Assembly: GCF_016508255.1 (NCBI RefSeq)
Contig: NZ_JADVKT010000001.1
Span: forward strand, 558,001-622,000
DNA from: Acinetobacter calcoaceticus
GTDB taxonomy: Bacteria; Pseudomonadota; Gammaproteobacteria; Pseudomonadales; Moraxellaceae
Direction of reading: 5' to 3'
DNA length: 64,000 nt
The notes under the pieces were generated by a model. The model was not told the origin of the DNA, made no database searches, and saw only the letters and a list, made by a program, of their open reading frames with translations. This document shows, piece after piece, positions 9,630 through 18,304 of the stretch (positions are counted from its first letter, which is position 1; each line of letters opens with the position of its first letter). Both the position numbers and the translations under genes were made by a program.

Positions 9630-10124
9630 ATTCAACCTACACCCACATTAAAATATAACTTAAAAAATGTATAAAATTCAACAATATATAAAATTATATT
9701 CAATATTTTTAATTCAGAGTGGACAAATATAGGTTTAAAAAGGACAAATATTAAAAATACTAATAGATGAAGATTACTTACCTTTATAAAAAAAAACACC
9801 TAAGAATGCCTGAAAGCTCTTAGGTGCTGTTCTTATTTCTAGAACTAATCAAAGTGAGGCTCTTGGGATGTCCTCGATAAAAAGAGTAGCAAAGAAATTA
9901 ACATTCGTACATGCCACCTATTATGTGAAATTTCTCACAAATAAGTAGTTATATTCAAGAATATTAATATTTCTACCCTTATTTTAGTTACCATTTCTCC
10001 TGATCTCATTTATATTAGTAATAACAACATGTCCATTTAAATATAAAAATCGTCCTAAATATTTAAAAAATTTGAACTTCTATGAAAATTCAGAACAAAA
10101 ATATGACTTTATATCTTGTATATA
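9630..10124. other. Non-coding AT-rich stretch with terminator and possible gene-end remnant
   Basis: No intact gene is seen. A minus-strand terminator lies at 9787-9826. Immediately upstream of it on the same strand, 9849-9917 translates as 22 codons ending NFFATLFIEDIPRASL and a stop. A coding-like tail directly before a terminator suggests the 3' remnant of a deleted gene. I cannot identify the family, and the run is short. Confidence 0.35.
9787..9826 (-). terminator. Minus-strand intrinsic terminator
   Basis: Perfect 9-bp stem CACCTAAGA / TCTTAGGTG with a 12-base loop. On the minus strand it is followed by about ten T residues (9787-9796). It would end a leftward transcript, either from the 10125-10325 gene or from a gene now deleted. 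Confidence 0.75.
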
Positions 10125-10325
10125 TTATTTATTAATTCTAAATTCATCCAACCAATATTCATCAATATTTTTAAATTCATCCATCCTCGTACCTAATAAT
10201 TCTTCTTCCTTAGTAGCTTTACGTATTAGCCCAAACAACTCATAAGAAGAAGTAAAAAGAAAACATGCATTATTTTCAATGGGGTACTTAAATACAACTT
10301 TTTCTTTATGGAATTTTTTATTCAA
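10125..10325 (-). CDS. Small hypothetical protein (66 aa)
   Basis: Unrecognised. It is a 66-aa, charged, probably cytoplasmic protein: NKKFHKEKVVFKYPIENNAC, a short hydrophobic centre FLFTSSYELFGLI, then RKATKEEELLGTRMDEFKNI and EYWLDEFRINK. It would start with TTG at 10325, preceded by AGGA at a good ribosome-binding distance. No ATG lies near the start. The mixed amino-acid composition, with acidic and aromatic residues, looks more like a protein than like chance AT-rich reading. No function can be proposed. Confidence 0.4.
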   Translation of the reverse strand: MNKKFHKEKVVFKYPIENNACFLFTSSYELFGLIRKATKEEELLGTRMDEFKNIDEYWLDEFRINK

Positions 10326-10484
10326 GAGAATCCTACCTAATCAAAACTTTAAAATATTATGATTATATTTTCTTTTTATTCCTTATTCGGACAGTTACTG
10401 TATACAATAGGACAATTTAGTTTTATTCGTATTTACAATTCTGCATTTGTTCAATATCTAATAACCATCAATTTTCAAAAGAAT

Positions 10485-10533
10485 AACTAGCCATAATTTT
10501 AATTTCGGTATTCAATTTGATTCATCTTGGTAA
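10485..10533 (+). pseudogene. 3' remnant of a LamB-like porin gene
   Basis: The 49 bases here align with the last 51 or so bases of the intact porin gene (about 6984-7035). Both share CTAGCCAT, then AATTTCGGTATTCAA, then TCATCTTGGTAA. The last codons still read NFNFGIQFDSSW and a stop. Just upstream, two bases are missing relative to the intact gene (ATAAC-TAGCC against ATAACACTAGCC), breaking the frame, and no more homology is visible further left. A terminator follows at 10545. This is the scar of a second porin gene. Confidence 0.75.
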
Positions 10534-10544
10534 AAACAATGATT

Positions 10545-10574
10545 AAAAAAGGGGGGGGATATATCCCCTTTTTT
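10545..10574 (+). terminator. Terminator with an eight-G run, behind the porin remnant
   Basis: AAAAAAGGGG pairs with CCCCTTTTTT around a G-rich/ATATAT loop. The left arm contains eight consecutive G residues (10551-10558). It probably terminated the lost porin transcript. Confidence 0.75.
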
Positions 10575-10724
10575 ATTACCATCAACCTAAAAATTACTTT
10601 TAAAGTAGAAAATTAAACATTTTTATTTTACGTAGCTTTACTAGATGAATATTTGAAAAAAACTAAAACCCTTATGACACGGAGGTACTTAAATAGTTCT
10701 TATTTCTATAAAATTTTATTTGGA

Positions 10725-11279
10725 TTAAATAAACCCCAGCAAAAAATGCTCAAGTAACCTCTCCCTTTCATCTGGTTTGTTGGGGTCTAGAAGTTGAACC
10801 ATGGCCCCATCAATCACAAACAAGAACATGTATGCATCTTGTTTTGCAGCATTGACATTGGTGGTTAAAAGCAAATTATAGATTTCATTAATAAACCAGT
10901 TTCGATATTCAACGACCACCTGATACGCCTTTGGATGTGTTTTCGCAATTTCAAAAATAGCTTTAAATGGCAAATGGTAAAGTCCCTCTAAGTCAGCGTG
11001 TAGGTAATAAATTTTGCGAAATTTTTCAATTACGGTTAAATTTTTTTGAACATTAATAATGGAAAGCACCTCATGTTTAAGCCCATCTTTTTGAAAAGTT
11101 AGACTCATTTCAATGAGGCGTTCTTTTGAGTGAAAATAATTATAAAAAGTTGCTTTAGGCGTTTTTGAAGATTCAATAATTCGGTCCACCCCAACTTTGT
11201 GAAAGCCATATTTATTAAAAAGATATCGAGAGGTATGAAGCACGCTTAAAGCACGAAATGAGAGATCTGAATGTGGCAT
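10725..11279 (-). CDS. TetR/AcrR-family transcriptional regulator
   Basis: Regulator of 184 aa with an N-terminal TetR helix-turn-helix: TSRYLFNKYGFHKVGVDRII, then SSKTPKATFYNYFHSKERLI. The C-terminal ligand domain ends DPNKPDERERLLEHFLLGFI. An in-frame extension to 11399 exists, but the ATG at 11279 (MPHSDLSFRALSVLHTSRYL) gives the normal TetR N-terminus. No obvious partner gene is adjacent: the nearest divergent feature is the structured intergenic segment before tRNA-Val, and leftwards lies the porin scar. It could therefore regulate only itself or a distant target. Ligand unknown. The gene is somewhat AT-rich but codes cleanly. Confidence 0.88.
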   Translation of the reverse strand: MPHSDLSFRALSVLHTSRYLFNKYGFHKVGVDRIIESSKTPKATFYNYFHSKERLIEMSLTFQKDGLKHEVLSIINVQKNLTVIEKFRKIYYLHADLEGLYHLPFKAIFEIAKTHPKAYQVVVEYRNWFINEIYNLLLTTNVNAAKQDAYMFLFVIDGAMVQLLDPNKPDERERLLEHFLLGFI

Positions 11280-11500
11280 AGTTTTACCGTTATAAATTAA
11301 ATTTTTGTTGTATATAAATGAGATATAAAAGCCGCTACTCTTTTTGGGAGAAAAAAAGGCATAGCAAAGCCCGTGAAGACTGTGCGTGGCACATCTCAAG
11401 TTTCATTGTTGATTAAGTTTTTAGACGAAATGATTTAAAGCCTGAAAATCTTTAGATGATCAAACTGCTTTAAAAGTTTAAGTCGTGTCGTTATAGCTTT

Positions 11501-11830
11501 TGGCAAAGGTTGCCAAGAAATTAAGAATGTACAAAGCCAACTCCTTTTTATAGGGAGTTCTGCCAGAGCATTAATTAAGAATTATGGTGGCAGAACGGAA
11601 AAGGGTTGACAGACTAGTCACTCAACTAGCACACCATAGGTGTCCCTCTCCCGTCCTACCGCTACGGGAGGGAACGAGAGTACACACAAAACTGTTCCTC
11701 AGATGGAATAGCTCTGATGTGTGAGTGAAACGGTCTGTCAAAACCGACTGGCAATGTGGCCAGCAGGCAAAGGATAGTGCTCTGCCCTTTAGCAGTCAAG
11801 CACACAAAATGACATTTGTTTTAAATTAGA
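11501..11830. ncRNA. Candidate structured RNA (possible C4-like antisense RNA), strand undetermined
   Basis: No open frame fits this segment, yet it is dense in paired arms. They are: TGGCAA/TTGCCA (11501-11515), AACTCC/GGAGTT (11539-11559), GTTCTGCCA/TGGCAGAAC (11557-11596), TTGACAGAC/GTCTGTCAA (11606-11614 with 11733-11741) enclosing TCACTCA/TGAGTGA (11618-11624 with 11722-11728) and CTCCCG/CGGGAG (11648-11670), then CTGGC/GCCAG (11748-11763). It is richer in G and C than its surroundings. A. baumannii is reported to carry a large family of C4-antisense-like small RNAs; membership here is a guess from memory and layout. A decayed mobile element is the alternative. Confidence 0.45.
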
Positions 11831-11993
11831 TCATTAAAAAGTAAGAATAAATAATGAATAAGTGATTGTTTAAGAGGGGTTTATAAAGATGGGAAATTTT
11901 GGGGGTATGGGGGTTTTGTGAATTAGGAATGTATTAGTAAATTTATAGGCTTCAATTTATCGCTATATTTCAAACCCTTTTATACAAAGTAAT

Positions 11994-12030
11994 GAAAAAG
12001 CCCTAAACCATTATAGTTTAGGGCTTTTTC
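11994..12030. terminator. Bidirectional terminator downstream of tRNA-Val
   Basis: GAAAAAGCCCTAAAC and GTTTAGGGCTTTTTC form a perfect 15-bp stem with a 7-base loop and T/A runs on both sides. It would terminate the leftward tRNA-Val transcript. Confidence 0.85.
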
Positions 12031-12070
12031 AATCATATAAGCTATTCGAGCTTATATGACTTTAATGTCT

Positions 12071-12147
12071 TGGTAGGTATATCCAGACTCGAACTGGAGA
12101 CCTCTACGATGTCAACGTAGCGCTCTAACCAACTGAGCTATACACCT
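12071..12147 (-). tRNA. tRNA-Val (anticodon GAC)
   Basis: On the minus strand the 77-base gene folds into a complete cloverleaf. The acceptor stem is AGGTGTA with TATACCT, the D arm GCTC/GAGC, and the anticodon stem CTACG/CGTAG with loop TTGACAT, giving anticodon GAC. The T arm is TCCAG/CTGGA with TTCGAGT. The 3' end ACCA is encoded. The anticodon reads GUC and GUU valine codons. A terminator follows at 11994-12030. Confidence 0.95.
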
Positions 12148-12255
12148 AGAATGGAGAGCATAATATTCATTTTTCAAAAGCAAAACAAGTGATTTTCAAT
12201 TGAAAAAAATACAAATGAGCAGACTTTAAGCAAACTTTTTTTCATTTTCCCAAAA

Positions 12256-12300
12256 ACAAAAACGGTACAGGGTTTAACCACATACCGTTTTTGTTTAGCT
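12256..12300 (-). terminator. Terminator of the cstA-ybdD transcript
   Basis: Perfect 12-bp stem ACAAAAACGGTA / TACCGTTTTTGT with a 15-base loop, about 20 bases after the ybdD-like stop on the minus strand. Confidence 0.75.
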
Positions 12301-12316
12301 GAATTTAACTCTCAAC

Positions 12317-12619
12317 TTAACAAGGACATTTCTTCAAAGTACCGCCTGCCGATGGATAACGCACATCAACACAATAACGATAGAAAGTCTTAGCATCCAT
12401 TGGTGTTAAATCAGGATGATGAGCCTTCATGTGCTCCAGATAAGTTTGATAATCTGGAACACCAACCATGAGTCGAAAGCTTTGCTGCAAACGCTGCCAC
12501 AGCGTGGCAATACGAGACCAATTCTTTGGAGAAAGTAATAGCTCTTTTTGCGAAAGCACTGTCATTTTGATGATTTTCGCAATAATGACCGTTCCATTTT
12601 TTGCAAATTTAAAATTCAT
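12317..12619 (-). CDS. YbdD/YjiX-family small protein, CstA partner
   Basis: A 100-aa protein of the YbdD/YjiX (DUF466) family. The core RLQQSFRLMVGVPDYQTYLEHMKAHHPD and the conserved C-terminal FYRYCVDVRYPSAGG...CPC are visible. The N-terminus is about 30 residues longer than in the enterobacterial proteins. It starts 2 bases after the cstA stop, with AGGAG at ideal spacing, so it is translationally linked to cstA. In E. coli YbdD is reported to be needed together with CstA for pyruvate uptake; the same role is inferred here. Confidence 0.85.
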   Translation of the reverse strand: MNFKFAKNGTVIIAKIIKMTVLSQKELLLSPKNWSRIATLWQRLQQSFRLMVGVPDYQTYLEHMKAHHPDLTPMDAKTFYRYCVDVRYPSAGGTLKKCPC

Positions 12620-12621
12620 CT

Positions 12622-14718
12622 TTACTCTCCTCGTGGGGTTACCACTTCCGGATCAGCATATACCGCAGGTGCTTCGTTTGCAGTCGGTGTTGGACTTGCC
12701 AAAGCACGGCGTACAATACCAATTGACGCAATAATCATGACAATCGATACAATCATAAAGAAGCCACAAAGCGCAGCATTGATCTGATTCGACATCACAA
12801 TGTTTTGCATCTCAGCAATAGTTTTGGCTGGTTTAAGAATTTCACCACGAGCAATTGCATCAGAAAACTTATGTGCCTGCGCTAAGAAACCAATCTTTGG
12901 ATTTTCGTGGAAAATCTTTTGCCATCCTGCTGTCATACAAGTCACGAATAAGAAAATTGTTGGGAAGATTGTCACCCAAACATACTTTTCTTTCTTCATT
13001 TTAAACAAAATGACTGTACCCAAAATGAGTGCCATCGAAGCCAACATTTGGTTACCAACACCAAACAGAGGCCATAAAGAGTTAACACCGCCTAATGGGT
13101 CAATTACACCTTGATAGACGAAGAAGCCCCATCCACCTACCGCAACGGCTGTTCCTACTAAATTACCAATGAATGAACCTGAAGTTTTAACCGCAGGAAT
13201 AACAATCCCCACTGTGTCTTGCACCATAAAACGACAAGCACGAGTTCCCGCATCAACAGCAGTTAAAATGAATAATGCTTCAAACAAAATAGCAAAGTGA
13301 TACCAGAAAGCCATCATTGAACGGCTATTGAAAATTTCCGAAATGATATGTGCCATACCAATCGCAAAGGTAGGCGCACCACCCGTACGCGATAAAATCG
13401 AAGTTTCTCCGACTTCTTGAGCTAACAATGTAAGCATTTCAGGAGTAACCACAAAGCCTAAATTACGAACAGCTTCTGCCGCCGTTTCTACAGTTGTACC
13501 CAGTACAGCCGCAGGCGCATTAATTGCAAAGTACACACCTGGGTCTAAGACAGTTGCACAGATCATCGCCATAATGCCGACGAAAGACTCCATGAGCATG
13601 CCGCCATAACCAATCACGCGAATATCAGCTTCGTTATCAATAAGTTTTGGCGTTGTACCACTTGATACAAGGGCATGGAAACCTGAAATGGCACCACAAG
13701 CAATGGTAATAAATAGGAATGGAAATAAACTACCTGAGAAAACAGGACCAGTACCATCAATAAAATGAGTCACTGCTGGCATTTTCAACTCAGGTAATGC
13801 AATGATAATACCGACTGCTAAACCTAGAATGACACCAATTTTAAGGAAAGTTGATAGGTAATCACGTGGTGCTAACAGTAACCAAACGGGTAATACTGAA
13901 GCAATGAAACCATAAATAATTAAACACCAAGTGAGCTGTGTTCCAGTTAAGGTGAAAAACTCACCCCAGTAAGGATCTGCTGCAACATGTCCACCATAAA
14001 CAATTGCAAGCATCATTAAGACAAAGCCAATGATAGAAACTTCTGCAATACGTCCCGGGCGAATAAATCGCATGTAAACGCCCATAAACAGCGCAATTGG
14101 AATAGTCGCTGCAATAGTAAAAACACCCCATGGGCTATGGGCAAGTGCTTTAACCACAACTAAAGCCAATACCGCAAGGATAATAATCATTACCCCAAGC
14201 GCGCCAAGCATTACAACAATACCAGCAAAAGAACCCAGTTCCTGTTTCGCCATTTCACCGAGCGAACGACCATCTCGGCGTGTTGAAATAAATAGAACTA
14301 AAAAGTCTTGTACTGCACCAGCGACAACCACACCGACCAGTAGCCAGAGGGTGCCTGGTAAAAAACCCATTTGTGCGGCCAAAATTGGTCCGACCAATGG
14401 CCCCGCTCCAGCAATTGCCGCAAAGTGGTGACCGAAAAGCACATATTTATTGGTGGGAACATAATCCAGACCATCGGCTAAACGATGTGCTGGGGTTAAA
14501 CGTCTTGGGTTTAATTCAAATACTTTAGTTGCAATAAATAGACTATAAAATCGATATGCGATGCTATATACACATGCTGCAGCCAGTACAAGCCAAACCG
14601 CATTGACATGTTCACCACGACTGAGTGCCAGCATCCCAAAAGAAATTGCACCTATAATTGCCACTAGGCTCCAGACCAGCTTGGAGGGAAGCGTAGATTT
14701 CGCTTGCATTGTGTCCAT
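12622..14718 (-). CDS. cstA: CstA-family pyruvate/carbon-starvation transporter
   Basis: Inner-membrane transporter of 698 aa with many transmembrane helices. It matches the CstA family through RRLTPAHRLADGLDYVPTNK, VLFGHHFAAIAGAGPLVGPI, VLFISTRRDGRSLGEMAKQE and SGFHALVSSGTTPK. The N-terminus resembles E. coli CstA more than BtsT. The family imports pyruvate and, at least for CstA, peptide-grown nutrients during carbon limitation. It is followed by the ybdD-like gene, as in enterobacteria. About 160 bases separate it from the efp terminator, so it has its own promoter. Regulation is not evident. Assignment to the family is firm; the exact substrate is inferred. Confidence 0.92.
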   Translation of the reverse strand: MDTMQAKSTLPSKLVWSLVAIIGAISFGMLALSRGEHVNAVWLVLAAACVYSIAYRFYSLFIATKVFELNPRRLTPAHRLADGLDYVPTNKYVLFGHHFAAIAGAGPLVGPILAAQMGFLPGTLWLLVGVVVAGAVQDFLVLFISTRRDGRSLGEMAKQELGSFAGIVVMLGALGVMIIILAVLALVVVKALAHSPWGVFTIAATIPIALFMGVYMRFIRPGRIAEVSIIGFVLMMLAIVYGGHVAADPYWGEFFTLTGTQLTWCLIIYGFIASVLPVWLLLAPRDYLSTFLKIGVILGLAVGIIIALPELKMPAVTHFIDGTGPVFSGSLFPFLFITIACGAISGFHALVSSGTTPKLIDNEADIRVIGYGGMLMESFVGIMAMICATVLDPGVYFAINAPAAVLGTTVETAAEAVRNLGFVVTPEMLTLLAQEVGETSILSRTGGAPTFAIGMAHIISEIFNSRSMMAFWYHFAILFEALFILTAVDAGTRACRFMVQDTVGIVIPAVKTSGSFIGNLVGTAVAVGGWGFFVYQGVIDPLGGVNSLWPLFGVGNQMLASMALILGTVILFKMKKEKYVWVTIFPTIFLFVTCMTAGWQKIFHENPKIGFLAQAHKFSDAIARGEILKPAKTIAEMQNIVMSNQINAALCGFFMIVSIVMIIASIGIVRRALASPTPTANEAPAVYADPEVVTPRGE

Positions 14719-14835
14719 TCTTAACCTCTCAATAAATAACTACAGCATTTTTATATTGTTATGTACTGTTCTCGACTAATCCTTGTGACTCTACTCCTCC
14801 TTTAATTTTTTTCCTCTTATACTTTCGCATAAAAA

Positions 14836-14859
14836 AAGGGATGATTTACATCATCCCTT
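14836..14859 (-). terminator. Terminator of efp
   Basis: Stem AAGGGATGA / TCATCCCTT with a 6-base loop, followed on the minus strand by a T run (14831-14837), 25 bases after the efp stop. Confidence 0.85.
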
Positions 14860-14883
14860 CGATAATAGTTTATTTTTTAACTA

Positions 14884-15453
14884 TTATGCACGCTCTAAAT
14901 AATCGCCAGTACGAGTATCTACACGAACGCTATCTTCTTGCTGAACAAATAACGGAACACGAACAACCGCACCTGTTTCAAGCTTAGCTGGTTTACCGCC
15001 ACCGCCAGATGTATCACCGCGTACACCTGGATCAGTTTCAACAATTTTTAATACTACGAAGTTCGGTGCGCTTACAGTTAAAGGCACGCCGTTGAACAAC
15101 ATAATAGTACATTTTTCATTTGAATCATCTTTTAACCATTTAGCTGCATCGCCCATTGCAGTTTTGTCTGCAGCGATTTGCTCAAAAGTTACAGGATCCA
15201 TGAAGTTCCAAAGCTCGCCATCATTGTATAAGTAGTCCATTTCTACTTCTACGATGTCAGCCGCTTCTACAGTATCGCCAGACTTAAAAGTTTTTTCTAA
15301 AACTTTACCAGTTCTAAGGTTACGTAATTTTACGCGGTTGAACGCTTGACCTTTACCTGGCTTTACGTATTCATTTTCCATGATTGAACATGGGTTACTG
15401 TCAAGCATGACCTTAAGGCCCGGCTTGAAATCATTTGTAGAATAATTGGCCAT
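14884..15453 (-). CDS. efp: Elongation factor P
   Basis: Translation factor EF-P (189 aa) that rescues ribosomes stalled at polyproline stretches. Three beta-barrel domains are expected and the protein has the usual length. Lys34 lies at the loop tip in VKPGKGQAF, the residue that receives beta-lysine. The enzyme for one step of that modification, EpmB, is encoded divergently at 15527, so this is the lysylated class of EF-P. ATG 15453 ([20 protein letters not shown]) is preferred to an in-frame ATG at 15462 because GGAGTG sits about 8 bases upstream. Monocistronic, with its own terminator. Confidence 0.97.
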   Translation of the reverse strand: MANYSTNDFKPGLKVMLDSNPCSIMENEYVKPGKGQAFNRVKLRNLRTGKVLEKTFKSGDTVEAADIVEVEMDYLYNDGELWNFMDPVTFEQIAADKTAMGDAAKWLKDDSNEKCTIMLFNGVPLTVSAPNFVVLKIVETDPGVRGDTSGGGGKPAKLETGAVVRVPLFVQQEDSVRVDTRTGDYLERA

Positions 15454-15526
15454 GACTGGCACACTCCAAACTTAACAAGTCAACTATGCGATATAATGCG
15501 TTGTTGCATTATCTTAATCGTGTCAA

Positions 15527-16543
15527 ATGATAAACTATTTATACCAAGAGCAAAACTGGCAATCGCAACTGAGTGACCTTATTACAGATCCTTTGGAGTT
15601 GCTAAACCTACTCGAGTTATCCACCGATCAGCTATTATCAGGTGCGATTCTGGCTTCTGAACAGTTTAAATTACGTGTTCCTCGCGCGTTCGTCGGAAAA
15701 ATGAACGCTCAAGACCCGTTTGACCCGCTTTTGCTACAGGTTTTACCGCATCACTTAGAACTCGAAGAACATCCTGAATTTGTAACCGATCCTTTAGGTG
15801 AAGAAGCAGCAAATCAATTACCAGGTGTTTTACATAAATATAAATCACGTTTTTTACTGACGTTGACGGGTGCTTGTGCCGTACATTGCCGTTATTGCTT
15901 CCGTCGCCATTTTCCCTATCAAGAAAATTTACCGAAAAATGACGATTGGCTAAATATTAAAAATTATATTGAAGCGAATCCCAATATTAATGAAATCATT
16001 TTGAGTGGTGGAGACCCCCTTACGCTTTCTAACCGTAAATTAGCACTTTGGCTAGAACGTTTATCATCTCTCAAACAAATTAAGATTCTGAGAATTCATT
16101 CACGAGTTCCAATTGTTATTCCAAACCGTATCGACGAACAGCTTATTTCTTTATTAAAAAACAGTAGGCTGCGTATTATTCTGGTGGTACACTCAAACCA
16201 CGCTTCTGAACTCGATGACTTTACCTGTTCAAAATTGTTGCAGTTATCTGCCGAGCACATTACTGTACTTAATCAGGCGGTATTGCTTAAAGGCGTTAAT
16301 GATTCTGCTCAAACATTAATTGATTTAAGTTATCGTTTATTTGAAGCTCGCGTTATGCCTTATTACTTACATGTTTTAGATAAAGTAAAAGGTGCACAAC
16401 ATTTTGATTTAATACCATCTGAGATAGATGATATATATCGTGATGTGTTAGCGAACCTACCGGGGTATTTGGTTCCTAAACTCGTCAGGGAAATTGCGGG
16501 CGAAAAGAATAAAACACCGCTTTTTGGGGCTACAACATTTTGA
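15527..16543 (+). CDS. epmB: EF-P beta-lysylation protein EpmB (lysine 2,3-aminomutase family)
   Basis: Radical-SAM, PLP-dependent lysine 2,3-aminomutase-like enzyme (338 aa) that converts (S)-alpha-lysine to (R)-beta-lysine for attachment to EF-P by EpmA. The radical SAM cluster ligands are Cys117, Cys121 and Cys124 in CAVHCRYCFRRHFPY. A glycine-rich SGGDPLTL follows. The C-terminal PYYLHVLDKVKGAQHF and PKLVREIAGEKNKTPL match EpmB. It is divergent from efp across about 73 bases. The PilZ gene follows within 15 bases, so it may be the first gene of a small operon. EpmA is not in this window. Confidence 0.94.
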   Translation: MINYLYQEQNWQSQLSDLITDPLELLNLLELSTDQLLSGAILASEQFKLRVPRAFVGKMNAQDPFDPLLLQVLPHHLELEEHPEFVTDPLGEEAANQLPGVLHKYKSRFLLTLTGACAVHCRYCFRRHFPYQENLPKNDDWLNIKNYIEANPNINEIILSGGDPLTLSNRKLALWLERLSSLKQIKILRIHSRVPIVIPNRIDEQLISLLKNSRLRIILVVHSNHASELDDFTCSKLLQLSAEHITVLNQAVLLKGVNDSAQTLIDLSYRLFEARVMPYYLHVLDKVKGAQHFDLIPSEIDDIYRDVLANLPGYLVPKLVREIAGEKNKTPLFGATTF

Positions 16544-16558
16544 GTTATATAATAAGTG

Positions 16559-18304
16559 ATGATGAATAATGCACTATCGGACATTTTTCACAATCAAACC
16601 GCACTCACTCGTGAACGGTTAAGCTTTTGTGAAGCCAATATTAAAGATCTTAACGAATGGGTCACTACCCTTTCTATTATGCAACTTGGCGATACATCCA
16701 AAGCATTATTCACCGCTATTTTAGAGCTCAATGAATTAAAATGTAGTGAAACCTTACGTTTTGATCTTATACAAACGCTTCACCCCACTATTAACAATGT
16801 TCTTGCAAGTCTAGAAAAAAACTTTTTTAACCAAGGTGTGATTAGTACAGACCGCAACGAACATATTATTGAATTGGCAATGTTGCTCCGTTGTTATTTC
16901 GCCAGTATTTATTTAAATATTGCGCAAAATAGCCATGAGCAATTGCAGCATCAAAAGTTTTCACTGTTTGCCTATAAACAAAAAAAGAATTTGCAAACGG
17001 CACGTACTTTATCGACTTTTCATGCCCTACAACAATTAACCAGTCTCTTATATCAACAGCACATGCTTTATAGCGAACCGGTCAAAGGGCAATGGTTAAT
17101 TGCACATCACCTCTATGAAACCGCGGTTCAACATAAATATCATCTGGTAAATATTAATCATATTCAGGGGATACACCACCCTCTAGCGAATATTACTCAA
17201 GCTTATGCCCAACTGATTTTGCTCGATATTTTAAATACGAACCAAATTCGCCAGTCCGAAATTCAGGCATTATTTCAATGTAGTTTTGACTGGGCAAGAA
17301 TGATTCATATTTTGCCAAAAGATACAGCATTAACGAAATATGTGGTCGACCCAAGTAAAGACCATCCACCAGTCTATAACACTAAACGCAGCTCTAACTT
17401 TAGCCCAAGCATTTTTATAGGCACCCAAGCTTTGCTTGAACATGTCACTGCAACCATGCATAAAAATGCGCAATATATTTCCAAAAATGAAAAGTTTTAT
17501 TTAAGCCCAGCTTTAAAGTTTCATGTTCAAACTATTTTAGGCACTACGGCTCAACGTCGTCATGAACGTTATGAATATAATGCCGAACTCCAAATTTGTT
17601 TTGGTTTAAGTACAGCTCATTTCTATCTCTCAAAAGCAAAGAACTTCGAAGAAACGCTACAACTTAACAATAACTACAACTTACAAAGTGAGTCTAAAGT
17701 TTTATCAAATTTAGAGAAAAAAGAACAACAAACAAGCTCCTATCAACGCTTAAGTCGTGAAAGCAAAACAATTTATCAAACTACTGTTCTCGATATTAGT
17801 GTCAATGGATATCGTATTAAATGGTCTGGGGAAGCACCGAAAAACCTTAGAACCGGTGAATATATTTTAGTTAAAGAAACTTTGCATGGACAATGGCGTG
17901 GTGGCGTAATCCGCTGGATTAAACAGTCGACAGAAAAATCTCTAGAGTTAGGTCTCGAGATTTTGTCACAGGCCATGTTCCCTTGTGCAGTGCATATTCA
18001 AGCTGAGCGTCATACTCGCAATTATCATCCAGCACTATTACTACAAACACAAAACCTAGAAGAAATACAAAACACGCTGATTTTACCGGGGTCACAAATT
18101 TTTAGAGAGCAACAAACAATTCATTTACGATTGGGGACAGAAGAAATCAAAGTGTATCTACTCAAAGCACAACTCATTACTCAAAGTTTTATTCAATTTC
18201 ATTTCGAACTACTCAATGAGCAGCAACAAAATCTGCTTGATCAGTTCATGATGAAAAAGAATAGCAACTCTAGCAGTCAAGATTTATGGGAAGCACTAAA
18301 GTGA
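16559..18304 (+). CDS. PilZ-domain protein upstream of fimX-like gene
   Basis: A 581-aa protein, mostly helical for about 320 residues, then a PilZ-type domain. The c-di-GMP-binding signatures are visible: RRHER at 333-337 (RxxxR) and DISVNG at 412-417 (DxSxxG), followed by strands GVIRWIKQSTEKSLELGLEI. About 110 further residues follow. A cytoplasmic c-di-GMP receptor role is inferred. The long N-terminal part is unrecognised. GTG 16556 and ATGs 16559 and 16562 are adjacent; 16559 is a guess. The 3' end overlaps the next gene, a FimX-like protein, a pairing also seen beside Pseudomonas fimX. The likely process is type IV pilus or surface-motility control. Confidence 0.78.
   Translation: MMNNALSDIFHNQTALTRERLSFCEANIKDLNEWVTTLSIMQLGDTSKALFTAILELNELKCSETLRFDLIQTLHPTINNVLASLEKNFFNQGVISTDRNEHIIELAMLLRCYFASIYLNIAQNSHEQLQHQKFSLFAYKQKKNLQTARTLSTFHALQQLTSLLYQQHMLYSEPVKGQWLIAHHLYETAVQHKYHLVNINHIQGIHHPLANITQAYAQLILLDILNTNQIRQSEIQALFQCSFDWARMIHILPKDTALTKYVVDPSKDHPPVYNTKRSSNFSPSIFIGTQALLEHVTATMHKNAQYISKNEKFYLSPALKFHVQTILGTTAQRRHERYEYNAELQICFGLSTAHFYLSKAKNFEETLQLNNNYNLQSESKVLSNLEKKEQQTSSYQRLSRESKTIYQTTVLDISVNGYRIKWSGEAPKNLRTGEYILVKETLHGQWRGGVIRWIKQSTEKSLELGLEILSQAMFPCAVHIQAERHTRNYHPALLLQTQNLEEIQNTLILPGSQIFREQQTIHLRLGTEEIKVYLLKAQLITQSFIQFHFELLNEQQQNLLDQFMMKKNSNSSSQDLWEALK

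Noticed and set aside
11501..11830. Considered RNase P RNA, tmRNA, 6S or SRP RNA
   Set aside because: None of their conserved blocks (for example the GAGGAAAGTCCG of RNase P) is present on either strand.
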